Shown: in pieces, positions 51,100 to 59,635 of the stretch | Numbering within the stretch: the first letter of the stretch is position 1 | Layout: each line of letters starts with the position of its first letter | NCBI GenBank assembly: GCA_035571515.1 | Contig: DATNCQ010000233.1 | Location: 5,221-69,220 of the forward strand | DNA from: Gp6-AA40 sp035571515 | Lineage (GTDB): Bacteria; Acidobacteriota; Vicinamibacteria; Vicinamibacterales; UBA2999 | Direction: 5' to 3' | Length of the DNA stretch: 64,000 bases | Notes under the pieces: model-generated | Told to the model about the DNA's origin: nothing | What the model saw: the letters and a program-made list of their open reading frames with translations, nothing else | Databases searched by the model: none | Translations under genes and position numbers: made by a program

Positions 51100-51356
51100 T
51101 CGTCCAAATCCTCTTCTTCGTCGAGGGCATCCTCGTCGTCGAGGTCGTCCTCGTCCTCGTCGAGCTCTTCCTCGTCGTCCTCGTCCTCGTCTTCGTCGAG
51201 ATCCTCGTCGTCCTCGTCTTCGTCGTCGGCGATTTCAACGTCGTCGGCGCCCGTGAGCACGAGGTTCTTGCCGCACTCGGGGCAACTCAAGGTGTCGCCC
51301 TCTTCGTAATCAGCGGTCTCGATCTCGTCGAAGTCGCACTCGGGGCAGGTCGCCAT
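51096..51356 (-). CDS. Acidic zinc-ribbon protein (LysW-like)
   Basis: An 86-residue protein. The first 35 residues form a zinc ribbon with two CPEC knuckles (Cys4/Cys7 and Cys25/Cys28), as in LysW carrier proteins. From residue 38 the chain is almost only Asp and Glu, ending EEEDLDE; LysW ends with EDWGE and carries its substrate on the last Glu, which is also the last residue here. ATG 51356 is preceded by a GGAG site. The four-base overlap with larE suggests joint function; whether it is a carrier, a chaperone or a simple zinc protein is unknown. Confidence 0.78.
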   Translation of the reverse strand: MATCPECDFDEIETADYEEGDTLSCPECGKNLVLTGADDVEIADDEDEDDEDLDEDEDEDDEEELDEDEDDLDDEDALDEEEDLDE

Positions 51357-51488
51357 ACGGGCTCCATGGGCGGGAAAACCGCCGCCAGCTTGTCCGGAAA
51401 AGCGGGCACCCACGGGCAGATGCGCCGATTTCCGGCAGAACGTCGGATTATAGCGAGATCCGCGACGCCACCGCAACGAAGGCTAAGG

Positions 51489-52247
51489 TTGCCTCAAGTC
51501 ACATCCGATACTCAGGGCGTGAGCTCCGCGGCCGCCCCGAGGCTTGCGACAAAGACAGTGGTCGTCGCGGACGACACGGCCTTCGTGCGCGACCGCTTCA
51601 AGGGGGCGCTCGAGCGGGCAGGGCACCGCGCCATCGCGGTCTCGAGCGGCAACGAGCTGATCGCCCGCGTCAAGGCCGACCTCGCCAACATCGATCTCGT
51701 GGTCGTCGACCTGCGTCTGCCGCATGGCAACGGTGTGAACCTCGTGCGCGCGCTGCGCAGTATCGATCCGAAGAAGCCGCCGATCGTCGTCTTCAGCGGC
51801 ACCATCGCCAACGCCACCGAGGTGCGCGAGCTCGGCGCGCTGAACGTCGGCGGCTACGTCAACGAATACACGTCGCTGCAGCACATCCTGCCGTCGCTCG
51901 CGCCGCACCTGTTCCCCGGTGACGTCAACCGCCGGGCGGGCCCGCGCGTCGTGCTCGGCATTCCAATCGCCTACCGGTTCGGCAACACGATTGCCGCCGC
52001 CGTCACGCTGAACATCAGCCGCGGCGGCGTCGCGGTCCGTACCACCAACCCGCTCGAGCGGGGGATCACCGTCAAGGTGCGGTTCCGGATGCCGATGGGG
52101 AAGAAGGACATCGACGTCGAATCGAAGGTGTCGTGGACCGACCGGCGCGTCGGCATGGGCCTCGAGTTCGTGGGACTCGCCGACGAGGACCGGAACGCAA
52201 TCGGCGAGTACGTCGACGCGCACTTCTTCTCGAACCGGAAGGCCTGA
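51489..52247 (+). CDS. Receiver-PilZ protein
   Basis: A 252-residue protein with an N-terminal receiver domain (VVVADDTAFVRDRF, phospho-Asp in LVVVDLRLPHGNG) and a C-terminal PilZ domain (about 150-245, AAAVTLNISRGGVAVRT, MGLEFVGL). The canonical c-di-GMP RxxxR motif of PilZ is not clear (AGPRVVLGIPIAYRF precedes it), so c-di-GMP binding is uncertain. TTG 51489 with GAAGG upstream is preferred; GTG 51519 is possible. It is divergent from the zinc-ribbon gene. Confidence 0.83.
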   Translation: MPQVTSDTQGVSSAAAPRLATKTVVVADDTAFVRDRFKGALERAGHRAIAVSSGNELIARVKADLANIDLVVVDLRLPHGNGVNLVRALRSIDPKKPPIVVFSGTIANATEVRELGALNVGGYVNEYTSLQHILPSLAPHLFPGDVNRRAGPRVVLGIPIAYRFGNTIAAAVTLNISRGGVAVRTTNPLERGITVKVRFRMPMGKKDIDVESKVSWTDRRVGMGLEFVGLADEDRNAIGEYVDAHFFSNRKA

Positions 52248-52258
52248 CGCCCGGACCC

Positions 52259-53767
52259 ATGCCGTCGGCAGTCCCCGGGCGGTTCGTCACATCCCGACAT
52301 CTGCTTCGCCTTGCGTTGTGGTGTGTCCTGCTCGCGGCGGCCTCGTACACGACGGCCGACCCGGACCTCTGGGGTCATCTTCGATTCGGCCTCGACATTC
52401 TGCGCGACGGAACGGTCGCCACGGTGGACCCCTATTCGTTCAGCGCGGATCGACCTTGGGTCAACCACGAATGGGGCTCCGAGGTGATCACCGCTTCGGC
52501 GTTCACGATCGGTGGCAGTCCCGGCCTGGTACTCCTGAAGGTCACCATGCTGAGCGTCGTACTCGCGCTGCTGCTCTCGTCGTTGCGCGAGCGGGGAGTT
52601 GACGCCAGCGTCGATCGCGACGTGTTCGCCGCGCTCGCCGTGCTCGGCACGATGGAACAGACCCATCACGTGCGTCCGCAGTTGTTTTCCGTCGTCTGCT
52701 TTTCCGTGCTGCTGTGGTCGTTGACGGCAACGGGCCGGCGAGCGCGATGGGGCTTCTGGATCATTCCCGTCGTCTTCCTGCTGTGGGCAAACCTGCACGG
52801 CGGGTGGATGGTTGGAGGCGCCGTCCTGGGTGTGTGGGTTGCCGGTCTCGTCCTCACTGGACGTCGATCGGACGCCACGTGGTACGCGGCCGCGGGCGCC
52901 GTCGCACTGGCGGCCACGCTCGTCACTCCCTACGGCTTCGGTCTCTGGCGCTTCCTGTACGACACGGTCGGCTTCGGACGCGCCGACATCATCGAGTGGC
53001 AGCCGGTGTACGCGCTGACGTGGGATGCGTGGGCGCGCTGGGCAGCGATCGCGGGCGTGGGCATCGCGGGTCTTGCGGCGGCGAGGGGCACGGAGCGGCG
53101 ACTCGAAGTGATTGGAGTGCTCGCGGCTCTCGCGTTCGCGTCGTTCATGGTCGTTCGCCTGCTGGCCTTCTTCACACTGTCGGTCCTTTACCTGGTTGGC
53201 CCGGCGTTGAGCCGGAAATACCGGGAGATGCGGACCGCCCGCGTTTCAACGCCGCTTCCGCCGTGGCGCAGGCGGCTTCTCGCCTCGACCGCCGCGGTGA
53301 CGATTGCCTGCGCGGCCTCCCTTTCCGCGGCCAATACGATGCAGGTGCGCATCGACCCTCGACATACACCCGAGACCGATGCGGTCGAATTCCTGAGGAG
53401 TCAGCCAGGATCGAAGCGGCTGCTCGTGTGGTTCGACTGGGGCGAGTACGCGATCTGGCACCTGTCGCCCGCGATGCGCGTATCCGTCGACGGCCGCCGC
53501 GAAACGGTGTACTCGTCGCGCGTGCAGGACGAACATCTGCGATTCTTCTTCGACGCGCCTGGCGGGGCCGCGCTTCCCGGCACGCTCGCAGCTGATTACG
53601 TCTGGATCCCGCGAGAGCTGCCGGCCGTGCGCCGGCTCGATGCCGAGCGATGGCGGAAGTGCTACGAGGGACCGACGTCCGTGATCTTCGCGCGCGCGGG
53701 CCTGGACGTCACGCCGTCTCGTGCCGTGCCGACGGCACCCGCCGCTTCGGTGTTCCCCGGGCCGTAG
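52259..53767 (+). CDS. Large polytopic membrane protein, unknown
   Basis: A 502-residue protein with about nine helices and a soluble C-terminal region of about 110 residues. The N-terminal pattern TADPDLWGHLRFGLDILRDG...DPYSFSADRPWVNHEWGSE is common to a family of uncharacterised bacterial membrane proteins that look like glycosyltransferases (GT-C fold, acidic first loop). The C-terminal part contains RLLVWFDWGEYAIWHLSPAMRVSVDGRRETVY, also typical of that family. No substrate can be assigned. ATG 52259 is 11 bp after the receiver-PilZ gene. Confidence 0.72.
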   Translation: MPSAVPGRFVTSRHLLRLALWCVLLAAASYTTADPDLWGHLRFGLDILRDGTVATVDPYSFSADRPWVNHEWGSEVITASAFTIGGSPGLVLLKVTMLSVVLALLLSSLRERGVDASVDRDVFAALAVLGTMEQTHHVRPQLFSVVCFSVLLWSLTATGRRARWGFWIIPVVFLLWANLHGGWMVGGAVLGVWVAGLVLTGRRSDATWYAAAGAVALAATLVTPYGFGLWRFLYDTVGFGRADIIEWQPVYALTWDAWARWAAIAGVGIAGLAAARGTERRLEVIGVLAALAFASFMVVRLLAFFTLSVLYLVGPALSRKYREMRTARVSTPLPPWRRRLLASTAAVTIACAASLSAANTMQVRIDPRHTPETDAVEFLRSQPGSKRLLVWFDWGEYAIWHLSPAMRVSVDGRRETVYSSRVQDEHLRFFFDAPGGAALPGTLAADYVWIPRELPAVRRLDAERWRKCYEGPTSVIFARAGLDVTPSRAVPTAPAASVFPGP

Positions 53768-53822
53768 CCCCCGCTCGGACGTACGCCCCTCGACTCGCTC
53801 CGCTCGCTCGGGACATGCCCGC
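53768..53822. repeat. CTCGACTCGCTCCGCTCGCTCGGG repeat in a convergent gap
   Basis: A GC-rich quasi-palindrome with CCCCTCGACTCGCTCCGCTC fills the space between the membrane-protein gene and the P-type ATPase gene, which converge here. Confidence 0.6.
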
Positions 53823-53827
53823 CGTGC

Positions 53828-55963
53828 CTACCGCGCGCGGAGCAATCGCAGCGCATTGGCGACGACGATGACCGTTGCACCCGTGTCCGCGAGCACCGCC
53901 ATCCAGAGCGTCGCCACACCCGCAATCGCGAGCGCGAGGAACGCCGCCTTCAGGCAGAGCGAAATGGCCACGTTCGTCTTCACGTTGCGCATCGTCGCGC
54001 GCGCCAGGCGCAGCGCGTAGGGCAGCTTCAGCAGCTCGTCGGACATCAGCGCGACATCCGCGGTCTCGAGGGCGGCGTCGGAGCCCGCAGCGCCCATGGC
54101 CACGCCGACATCGGCGGCAGCGAGCGCGGGCGCGTCGTTGACGCCGTCGCCCACCATCATCAGCGCCCCGTGCGCCGCACGCATCGACTCCACCATCGCC
54201 TGCTTCCGCTCGGGCAGCAGCGCAGCGTGATACTCGTCTACCTGCAGCTCGCGCGCGATGGCGGCGGCGGTCGCCTCGTGGTCGCCGGTGAGCATGGCGA
54301 CCGACGACACGTGCTGCGTGCGCAGCATCTCGATGGTCTCGCGGGCGGTCTCGCGCGGACGGTCGGCGACCGCGATGGCGCCGAGCGCCACGCCGTCGGC
54401 GGCGACAAAGACCAGTGACTTCCCCTCGCCGCGCAGCCGGTCGGCGTCGGGCCACGGCGCCGGAATGGCGATGCCCCTGGTGTCGAAGAACCGCTCGTTG
54501 CCGATGGCCACCGGCCGGCCGTCGACCTCGCCTTCGGCGCCCATGCCCGGCAGCGAGGCGAAGCGGCGCACCGGCGGAAGGTCGGGCAGCAGCGCGTGCG
54601 CGTGGCGGGTAATCGCGGCGGCGATCGGATGCGCGGAGCGCGCCTCGACGGCGGCCGCCAGCCGGATGACGTCGAGCGCCACCGTGCGCCCGATGACCGC
54701 CACGTCGGTCACGTTCAGCTCGCCTTTCGTCAGCGTGCCGGTCTTGTCGAATGCGACGATGCGGATGGACGCGAGGCGCTCCAGGTAGGCGCCTCCCTTG
54801 ATCAGCACGCCGTGCCGCGCGGCGACCGACAGCGCCGCGACGATCGAGACCGGCGTCGAGATGACGAGCGCGCACGGGCAGGCGATGACGAGCAGCACCA
54901 GCGCGCGATAGATCCAGGTCGCGAACGCCGCGCCCGCCAGCAGCGGCGGCGCCATCGCGACGACGATCGCGAGGGCCAGCACCAGAGGCGTGTAGACGCG
55001 GGCGAAGCGGTCGACGAACGACTGCACGGGCGCGCGCCGCGCCTGCGCCGTCTCGACGAGGTGAATGATGCGCGCGAGCCGGCTGTCCCGCCCGAGCCGC
55101 AGCACGCGGACCTCCATCGCGCCGCGGCCGTTGATCGTCCCCGCGTACAGCTCGTCGCCCGGCTCCTTGTCGATGGGCCGCGATTCGCCCGTCAGCGGCG
55201 CCTCGTTGACATCGCTCCGGCCCGTGATGACGAGGCCGTCGAGCGGCACCTTCTCCCCGGGCCGAACGATGATCTCGTCGCCTGGCGCAATCGTATCGAC
55301 CGGCACCCGCTGCTCGCGCCCGTGGCGCCGGACGAGCGCCTCCCGAGGCGTCAGGTCCACGAGCGCCCGGATCGCCTGCCGGGCCCGTTCCATCGTCCTC
55401 ACTTCGAGCCACTGGGCCACGGCGAACAGGAACACGACGCTGGTCGCCTCGGGCCAGTCGCCAAGCGCCAATGCCCCGGCCACCGCGATGACCATCAGGA
55501 CGTTGATGTCGAGAATGCGCGACCGGGCCGAGGTCACCGCGCGCCGGAGGGGGTAGATGATGCCCGCGGCGGCGCCGGCGAGGTAGAGCGGGAGGGCCAC
55601 CCCCGGCAGGCCGGCGCTTCCGGCCGCCGCGGCGGCGGCCAGGAAGGCGCCGCAGGCCAGCATCAGCTTCCAGCGCCACTCGAGCGCCGAGCCGCCGAGC
55701 ATCGGCTCCTCGTGCTCGAGCCACATCCGCATGCCGGTTTCGCCGACGGCGTCCACCATGGCGGAGGTGGTGAGCTTGGCCGCGTCGTATTTCACGTGCA
55801 GCCGCTGCCCGATGAGATCCGCCGACAGCGCCTCGAGCCCGGCCAGCGGCTTCAGGCGGCGCTCGAGGATGACCACCTCCTCGTTGCAGTCCATCCCCTC
55901 GACGCGGAAGACGGCTTCGGCGTGAAGCTCACAGACTGTGCAGGTGACGGTCTCGGTGGCCAT
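53828..55963 (-). CDS. Zn/Cd/Pb-type P1B ATPase
   Basis: A 711-residue heavy-metal pump. N-terminal part has a CTVC pair (8-11) and a heavy-metal domain with GMDCNEE, a C-x-x-E site in place of the normal CxxC. Core: IACPCALV in the metal-passage helix, DKTGTLTKG phosphorylation site, SAHP loop, GDGVNDAPAL and MGAAGSDAALETADVALMSD, all of ZntA/CadA type. It exports Zn2+, Cd2+ or Pb2+. ATG 55963 is used; the frame stays open upstream through repeats. No metal-responsive regulator lies close by. Confidence 0.92.
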   Translation of the reverse strand: MATETVTCTVCELHAEAVFRVEGMDCNEEVVILERRLKPLAGLEALSADLIGQRLHVKYDAAKLTTSAMVDAVGETGMRMWLEHEEPMLGGSALEWRWKLMLACGAFLAAAAAAGSAGLPGVALPLYLAGAAAGIIYPLRRAVTSARSRILDINVLMVIAVAGALALGDWPEATSVVFLFAVAQWLEVRTMERARQAIRALVDLTPREALVRRHGREQRVPVDTIAPGDEIIVRPGEKVPLDGLVITGRSDVNEAPLTGESRPIDKEPGDELYAGTINGRGAMEVRVLRLGRDSRLARIIHLVETAQARRAPVQSFVDRFARVYTPLVLALAIVVAMAPPLLAGAAFATWIYRALVLLVIACPCALVISTPVSIVAALSVAARHGVLIKGGAYLERLASIRIVAFDKTGTLTKGELNVTDVAVIGRTVALDVIRLAAAVEARSAHPIAAAITRHAHALLPDLPPVRRFASLPGMGAEGEVDGRPVAIGNERFFDTRGIAIPAPWPDADRLRGEGKSLVFVAADGVALGAIAVADRPRETARETIEMLRTQHVSSVAMLTGDHEATAAAIARELQVDEYHAALLPERKQAMVESMRAAHGALMMVGDGVNDAPALAAADVGVAMGAAGSDAALETADVALMSDELLKLPYALRLARATMRNVKTNVAISLCLKAAFLALAIAGVATLWMAVLADTGATVIVVANALRLLRAR

Positions 55964-56273
55964 CTCTAGAGGAGACTCTCCTTCTATCTTCGCGGATCCC
56001 GGCCGAATGTGGGGCTCCTGCGTCCGAATGGCGGGCCGGATGGATGCCGGGTCCGATGGGGATTGGCTCGTTTTCCCCATCGGAACCCGGCCTACGTGCG
56101 TGGGGCGGGTTCCGCCGAGGGCCGGTTCCTGCCGAAGGCGGACCCGCCGTCGGTGGGGCGGGTCCCGCCGACGGAGGCGCCTGCGGAAGGCGGACCCGCC
56201 GTACGTATAATCAGTCGGATCTCCTGTAATTATTTCGGATTCCATACCGTATGCAGCAGGCGGAGGCACTCCT
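55964..56273. repeat. Dense GC-rich repeat cluster, 310-bp gap
   Basis: The divergent gap between the P1B ATPase and the ABC operon holds no gene. It contains a strong hairpin (CCGGGTCCGATGGGGA and TCCCCATCGGAACCCGG, 56048-56090), the core AACCCGGCCTACGTGCG, then alternating GGCGGACCCGCC and GGCGGGTCCCGCC palindromes up to 56200. The last 75 bp (to 56273) are AT-richer and contain TATAAT. Confidence 0.75.
56206..56211 (+). promoter_or_regulatory. TATAAT -10 element for the ABC operon
   Basis: A perfect TATAAT lies at the edge of the repeat cluster, 62 bp before the first ABC gene. The matching -35 position is within repeat sequence and is poor. Confidence 0.45.
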
Positions 56274-57266
56274 GTGATCGAAGTTCAGCATCTGACGAAA
56301 CGGTACGGCCCGGTCACCGCCGTCGACGACATCAGCTTTACGGTGGAGCGGGGCGAAATCCTCGGCTTCCTCGGACCGAACGGCGCCGGCAAGACGACGA
56401 CGATGCGGGTGTTGACCGGCTACATGCCGCCGACGGAGGGGAAGGCGGTCGTCGCCGGCTACGACGTGATGGAGCAGCCGATCGAGGCCAAGCGCCGCAC
56501 CGGCTACCTGCCGGAAACGCCGCCGCTCTACCCCGAGATGACGGTGCGCGAGTACCTCGCGTTCGTCGCGAAGATCAAGGGCGTGCCGCGCGGCGAGCGC
56601 AAGGCGCGCGTCGACGACATGATGCGGAAAACGCACGTCCACGACATGGCCAACCGCCACTGCGGCAAGCTGTCGAAGGGCTATCGCCAGCGCGTCGGCC
56701 TCGCGCAGGCGCTGATGCACAACCCCGACGTGCTGATTCTCGACGAGCCGACCGCGGGCCTCGACCCGAAGCAGATCATCGAGACACGCCAGTTGATCAG
56801 GGGCCTGGCCGGCGACCACACGATCATCCTGAGCACGCACATCCTTCCCGAGGTCAGCCAGACGTGTCAGCGCGTCGTCATCATCAACCGCGGAAAGGTG
56901 GTCGCGGTGGATACGCCCGACAACCTGACGTCGCGCCTGCGCGGCTCGGAGACGATGTACCTGCAGGTGGACGCGGGCGGTACGGATGCGGCGGCGGTGC
57001 TCGAACGCGTGTCCGGCGTGACGCGCGTCGCGGCGACCGACACCAAGCAGCAGGTCGTCGGCTACGAGGTGGACAGCGAGCCCGGGCGCGACGTCCGGCG
57101 CGAACTGGCGGCCGCCGTCGTCAGCCGCGGCTGGGGGCTGCTGGAGCTGCGGCCGATGCGCATGAGCCTCGAAGAGATTTTCCTGCACGTGACGACCGAG
57201 GAGACGGCCGCGCCGCCGGCGCCTGTCGACACCGCCACGGAACGCACAGGGGAGCTGGTGCCATGA
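56274..57266 (+). CDS. ABC transporter ATP-binding protein, GldA-like
   Basis: A 330-residue ATPase. Walker A GPNGAGKTT, Q-loop, signature LSKGYRQRVGLAQ, Walker B VLILDEPTAGLDP and switch His in LSTHILPE are intact, followed by a C-terminal DUF4162-like domain (about 235-315). It is closest to GldA and related ABC-2 exporters. The next gene overlaps by four bases (ATGA). Confidence 0.93.
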   Translation: MIEVQHLTKRYGPVTAVDDISFTVERGEILGFLGPNGAGKTTTMRVLTGYMPPTEGKAVVAGYDVMEQPIEAKRRTGYLPETPPLYPEMTVREYLAFVAKIKGVPRGERKARVDDMMRKTHVHDMANRHCGKLSKGYRQRVGLAQALMHNPDVLILDEPTAGLDPKQIIETRQLIRGLAGDHTIILSTHILPEVSQTCQRVVIINRGKVVAVDTPDNLTSRLRGSETMYLQVDAGGTDAAAVLERVSGVTRVAATDTKQQVVGYEVDSEPGRDVRRELAAAVVSRGWGLLELRPMRMSLEEIFLHVTTEETAAPPAPVDTATERTGELVP

Positions 57267-58033
57267 ACAACATCCTCGCCATTGCGCACAAGGAACTGAA
57301 GTCGTACTTCTCGACGCCGATCGCCTACATCGTGATCGGCTTCTTCGCGCTGCTGTTCGGCTACTTCTTCTACGCGATGCTGATCATCTTCAACCAGCAG
57401 AGCCTGCAGCTCGGAGGACTCGGCGGCGGCGGCGGCAACGTCGACATCAACCAGCAGCTGATTCGCCCGCTCTTCCTCAACGCGAGCGTGATCCTGCTGT
57501 TCGTGCTGCCGCTCATCACGATGCGCACCTACTCGGAGGAGAAGCGCTCGGGCACCATCGAGCTGCTGCTCACCTCGCCGGTCACCGACGTCGAGATCAT
57601 CGTCGGCAAGTTCCTCGGGGCGATGGCGCTCTACGCGGCGATGCTCGGCATCACGCTCGTCCACATGGTGCTCCTCTTCGCGTGGGGCAACCCCGAGCCG
57701 AAGGTCGTCCTCACCGGGTACATCGGCCTGCTGCTCATGGGCGGCTGCTTCATCTCCGTCGGCCTGCTGATTTCGAGCCTGACGAAGAACCAGATCGTGT
57801 CGGGCATGGTCACCTTCGCGGTGTTCCTGCTGCTGTGGGTAATCAACTGGATTGCGTCGTTCACGGGGCCGACAACGCAGAGCGTGCTCAATTACCTGTC
57901 GATCACCGATCACTTCGACGACTTCACGCGCGGCATCCTCGACACCAAGCACCTCGTGTACTACTTCAGCGTGATGTCGTTCGGGCTTTTCCTGACCGCG
58001 CGATCGGTCGACACCGAGCGCTGGAAGGGCTGA
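57263..58033 (+). CDS. ABC-2 permease, GldF-like
   Basis: A 256-residue integral membrane protein with six helices. The ABC-2 pattern is seen in LAIAHKELKSYFSTPIAYI, TMRTYSEEKRSGTIELLLTSPVTD and IGLLLMGGCFISVGLLISSL. It forms the channel with the preceding ATPase. The ATG overlaps that gene's stop; the longer frame upstream is a shadow. Confidence 0.9.
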   Translation: MNNILAIAHKELKSYFSTPIAYIVIGFFALLFGYFFYAMLIIFNQQSLQLGGLGGGGGNVDINQQLIRPLFLNASVILLFVLPLITMRTYSEEKRSGTIELLLTSPVTDVEIIVGKFLGAMALYAAMLGITLVHMVLLFAWGNPEPKVVLTGYIGLLLMGGCFISVGLLISSLTKNQIVSGMVTFAVFLLLWVINWIASFTGPTTQSVLNYLSITDHFDDFTRGILDTKHLVYYFSVMSFGLFLTARSVDTERWKG

Positions 58034-58038
58034 AAACC

Positions 58039-59634
58039 ATGCTCAAAAAGATTCTGAACATCGTCGGATGGATCGGGACGGCGCTCGTCGTCGCCGCGGT
58101 TGTCGTGCGCGTCCTCATCTCGCAGGGACGGGTGGGGGCGAACTGGGACGCCTACGCCAAGTACGGCGCCTGGGCGGGCCTGGCGTGCGTGGTCCTCTAC
58201 ACGCTCGGCCAGTGGCGCGAGATCGCCGACTACTTCAGCAGGCGCAACGCGCGCTACGGCGCCATCGCCGGTGTCAGCGTGCTGGTGTTCCTCGGCATCC
58301 TGGTCGCCGCCAACTACCTGTCGTTCCGGCAGAACAAGCGCTGGGACCTGACGAAGAACCAGCAGTACACGCTGTCAGACCAGACGGTGAAGCTGCTGCG
58401 CGGGCTGGCCTCGCCGGTCAAGTTCCTCGTCTTCGACCGCGCCGACGGGTTCGATCGCTTCCGCAGCGCGCTCGATCAGTACAAGTACGAGTCGCCATCG
58501 AAGGTGGATGTCGAGTACATCGACGCGGACAAGCGGCCGGTCGAGGCGCGCCAGTACCAGGTGCAGAGCTACGGCACGGTCGTCATCGACTACATGGGGC
58601 GCACCGAGCGCGTGACCACCGCGGATGAACAGGACCTCACCGGCGGCCTGGTCAAGGTACTTAGTCCCAACAAGAAGAAGGTCTACTTCCTCCAGGGGCA
58701 CGGCGAGAAAGACATCGACAGCATGGAGCGCGACGGCTACGGCGAGGTGAAGGCCGCGCTCGGACGCGACAACTACGAGGTCGCGAAGGTCGTGCTGGCG
58801 CAGGAGAAGGACGTGCCCGCCGACGCGTCCGTGGTCGTCGTCGCCGGGCCGAGAACCGACCTGTTCCAGCCGGAAGCCGACATGCTGCAGCGGTTCCTCG
58901 TGAAGGGCGGCCATGTCTTCGTGATGGTCGACCCGCCCGACGAGAAGTCGCAGCCGACGCCCGTGCTCGACGCGCTGCTCAAGGACTGGGACTTCCAGGC
59001 GGAGAAGGACGTGGTCGTCGACGCCAGCGGCATGGGACAGTTGATTGGCACCGACGCGTCCGTGCCCGTCGTCGCGAAATATCCGTCGCATCCGATCACC
59101 GATCGGTTCAACGTCATCACCGCGTTTCCGCTCGCGCGATCGATCACGCCCATCCTGCCGGCATCGAACGGGCGTGCCGCCGTCCCGATCATCCAGACGA
59201 GCGAGCGCAGCTGGGCCGAGACCGACATGAACCAGCTCAAGTCCGGCCGCGTCGAGCTGAACGCCGACAAGGGCGACAAGGCCGGTCCCGTGACGATTGG
59301 CGCGGTCACCGCGACCAACGCGACGGATGTGCCGAAGGCGGACCCCGCGAAGACGGATCAGCGTCCGCCCGAGTCGCGGTTCGTCACCATTGGCGACTCC
59401 GACTTCGCGGCCAACTACGCCATCCGCATCCAGGGCAACGAAGACCTGTTCGTGAACACCATCAACTGGCTGGCGCAGCAGGAGAACCTGATCTCGATCC
59501 GGCCGAGGCCGCCGGCCGAGGGGCACCTGACGCTCACCCAGAACAACGCGACGGCGGTCCTCTGGATGTCACTGCTCGTCGTGCCGGCGCTCGTGTTCGG
59601 CACCGGGGTGTACACGTGGTGGAGGAAACGCTGA
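58039..59634 (+). CDS. GldG-like ABC auxiliary membrane protein
   Basis: A 531-residue protein with about three N-terminal helices, a large extracytoplasmic region (100-500) and one C-terminal helix. The periplasmic part resembles GldG/DUF7088 (RWDLTKNQQYTLSDQTVKLLRGL, SYGTVVIDYMGRTERV, YFLQGHGEKDI, VVAGPRTDLFQPE). In Bacteroidetes GldFG is tied to gliding; elsewhere such genes occur without gliding and the cargo is unknown. It starts 5 bp after the permease gene. Confidence 0.87.
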   Translation: MLKKILNIVGWIGTALVVAAVVVRVLISQGRVGANWDAYAKYGAWAGLACVVLYTLGQWREIADYFSRRNARYGAIAGVSVLVFLGILVAANYLSFRQNKRWDLTKNQQYTLSDQTVKLLRGLASPVKFLVFDRADGFDRFRSALDQYKYESPSKVDVEYIDADKRPVEARQYQVQSYGTVVIDYMGRTERVTTADEQDLTGGLVKVLSPNKKKVYFLQGHGEKDIDSMERDGYGEVKAALGRDNYEVAKVVLAQEKDVPADASVVVVAGPRTDLFQPEADMLQRFLVKGGHVFVMVDPPDEKSQPTPVLDALLKDWDFQAEKDVVVDASGMGQLIGTDASVPVVAKYPSHPITDRFNVITAFPLARSITPILPASNGRAAVPIIQTSERSWAETDMNQLKSGRVELNADKGDKAGPVTIGAVTATNATDVPKADPAKTDQRPPESRFVTIGDSDFAANYAIRIQGNEDLFVNTINWLAQQENLISIRPRPPAEGHLTLTQNNATAVLWMSLLVVPALVFGTGVYTWWRKR

Positions 59635-59635
59635 C

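Noticed and set aside
51096..51240. Dense TCCTCGTCG repeats, at first like a tandem array
   Set aside because: These are the Asp/Glu codons of the acidic zinc-ribbon protein. No spacers or constant repeat unit, so not CRISPR.
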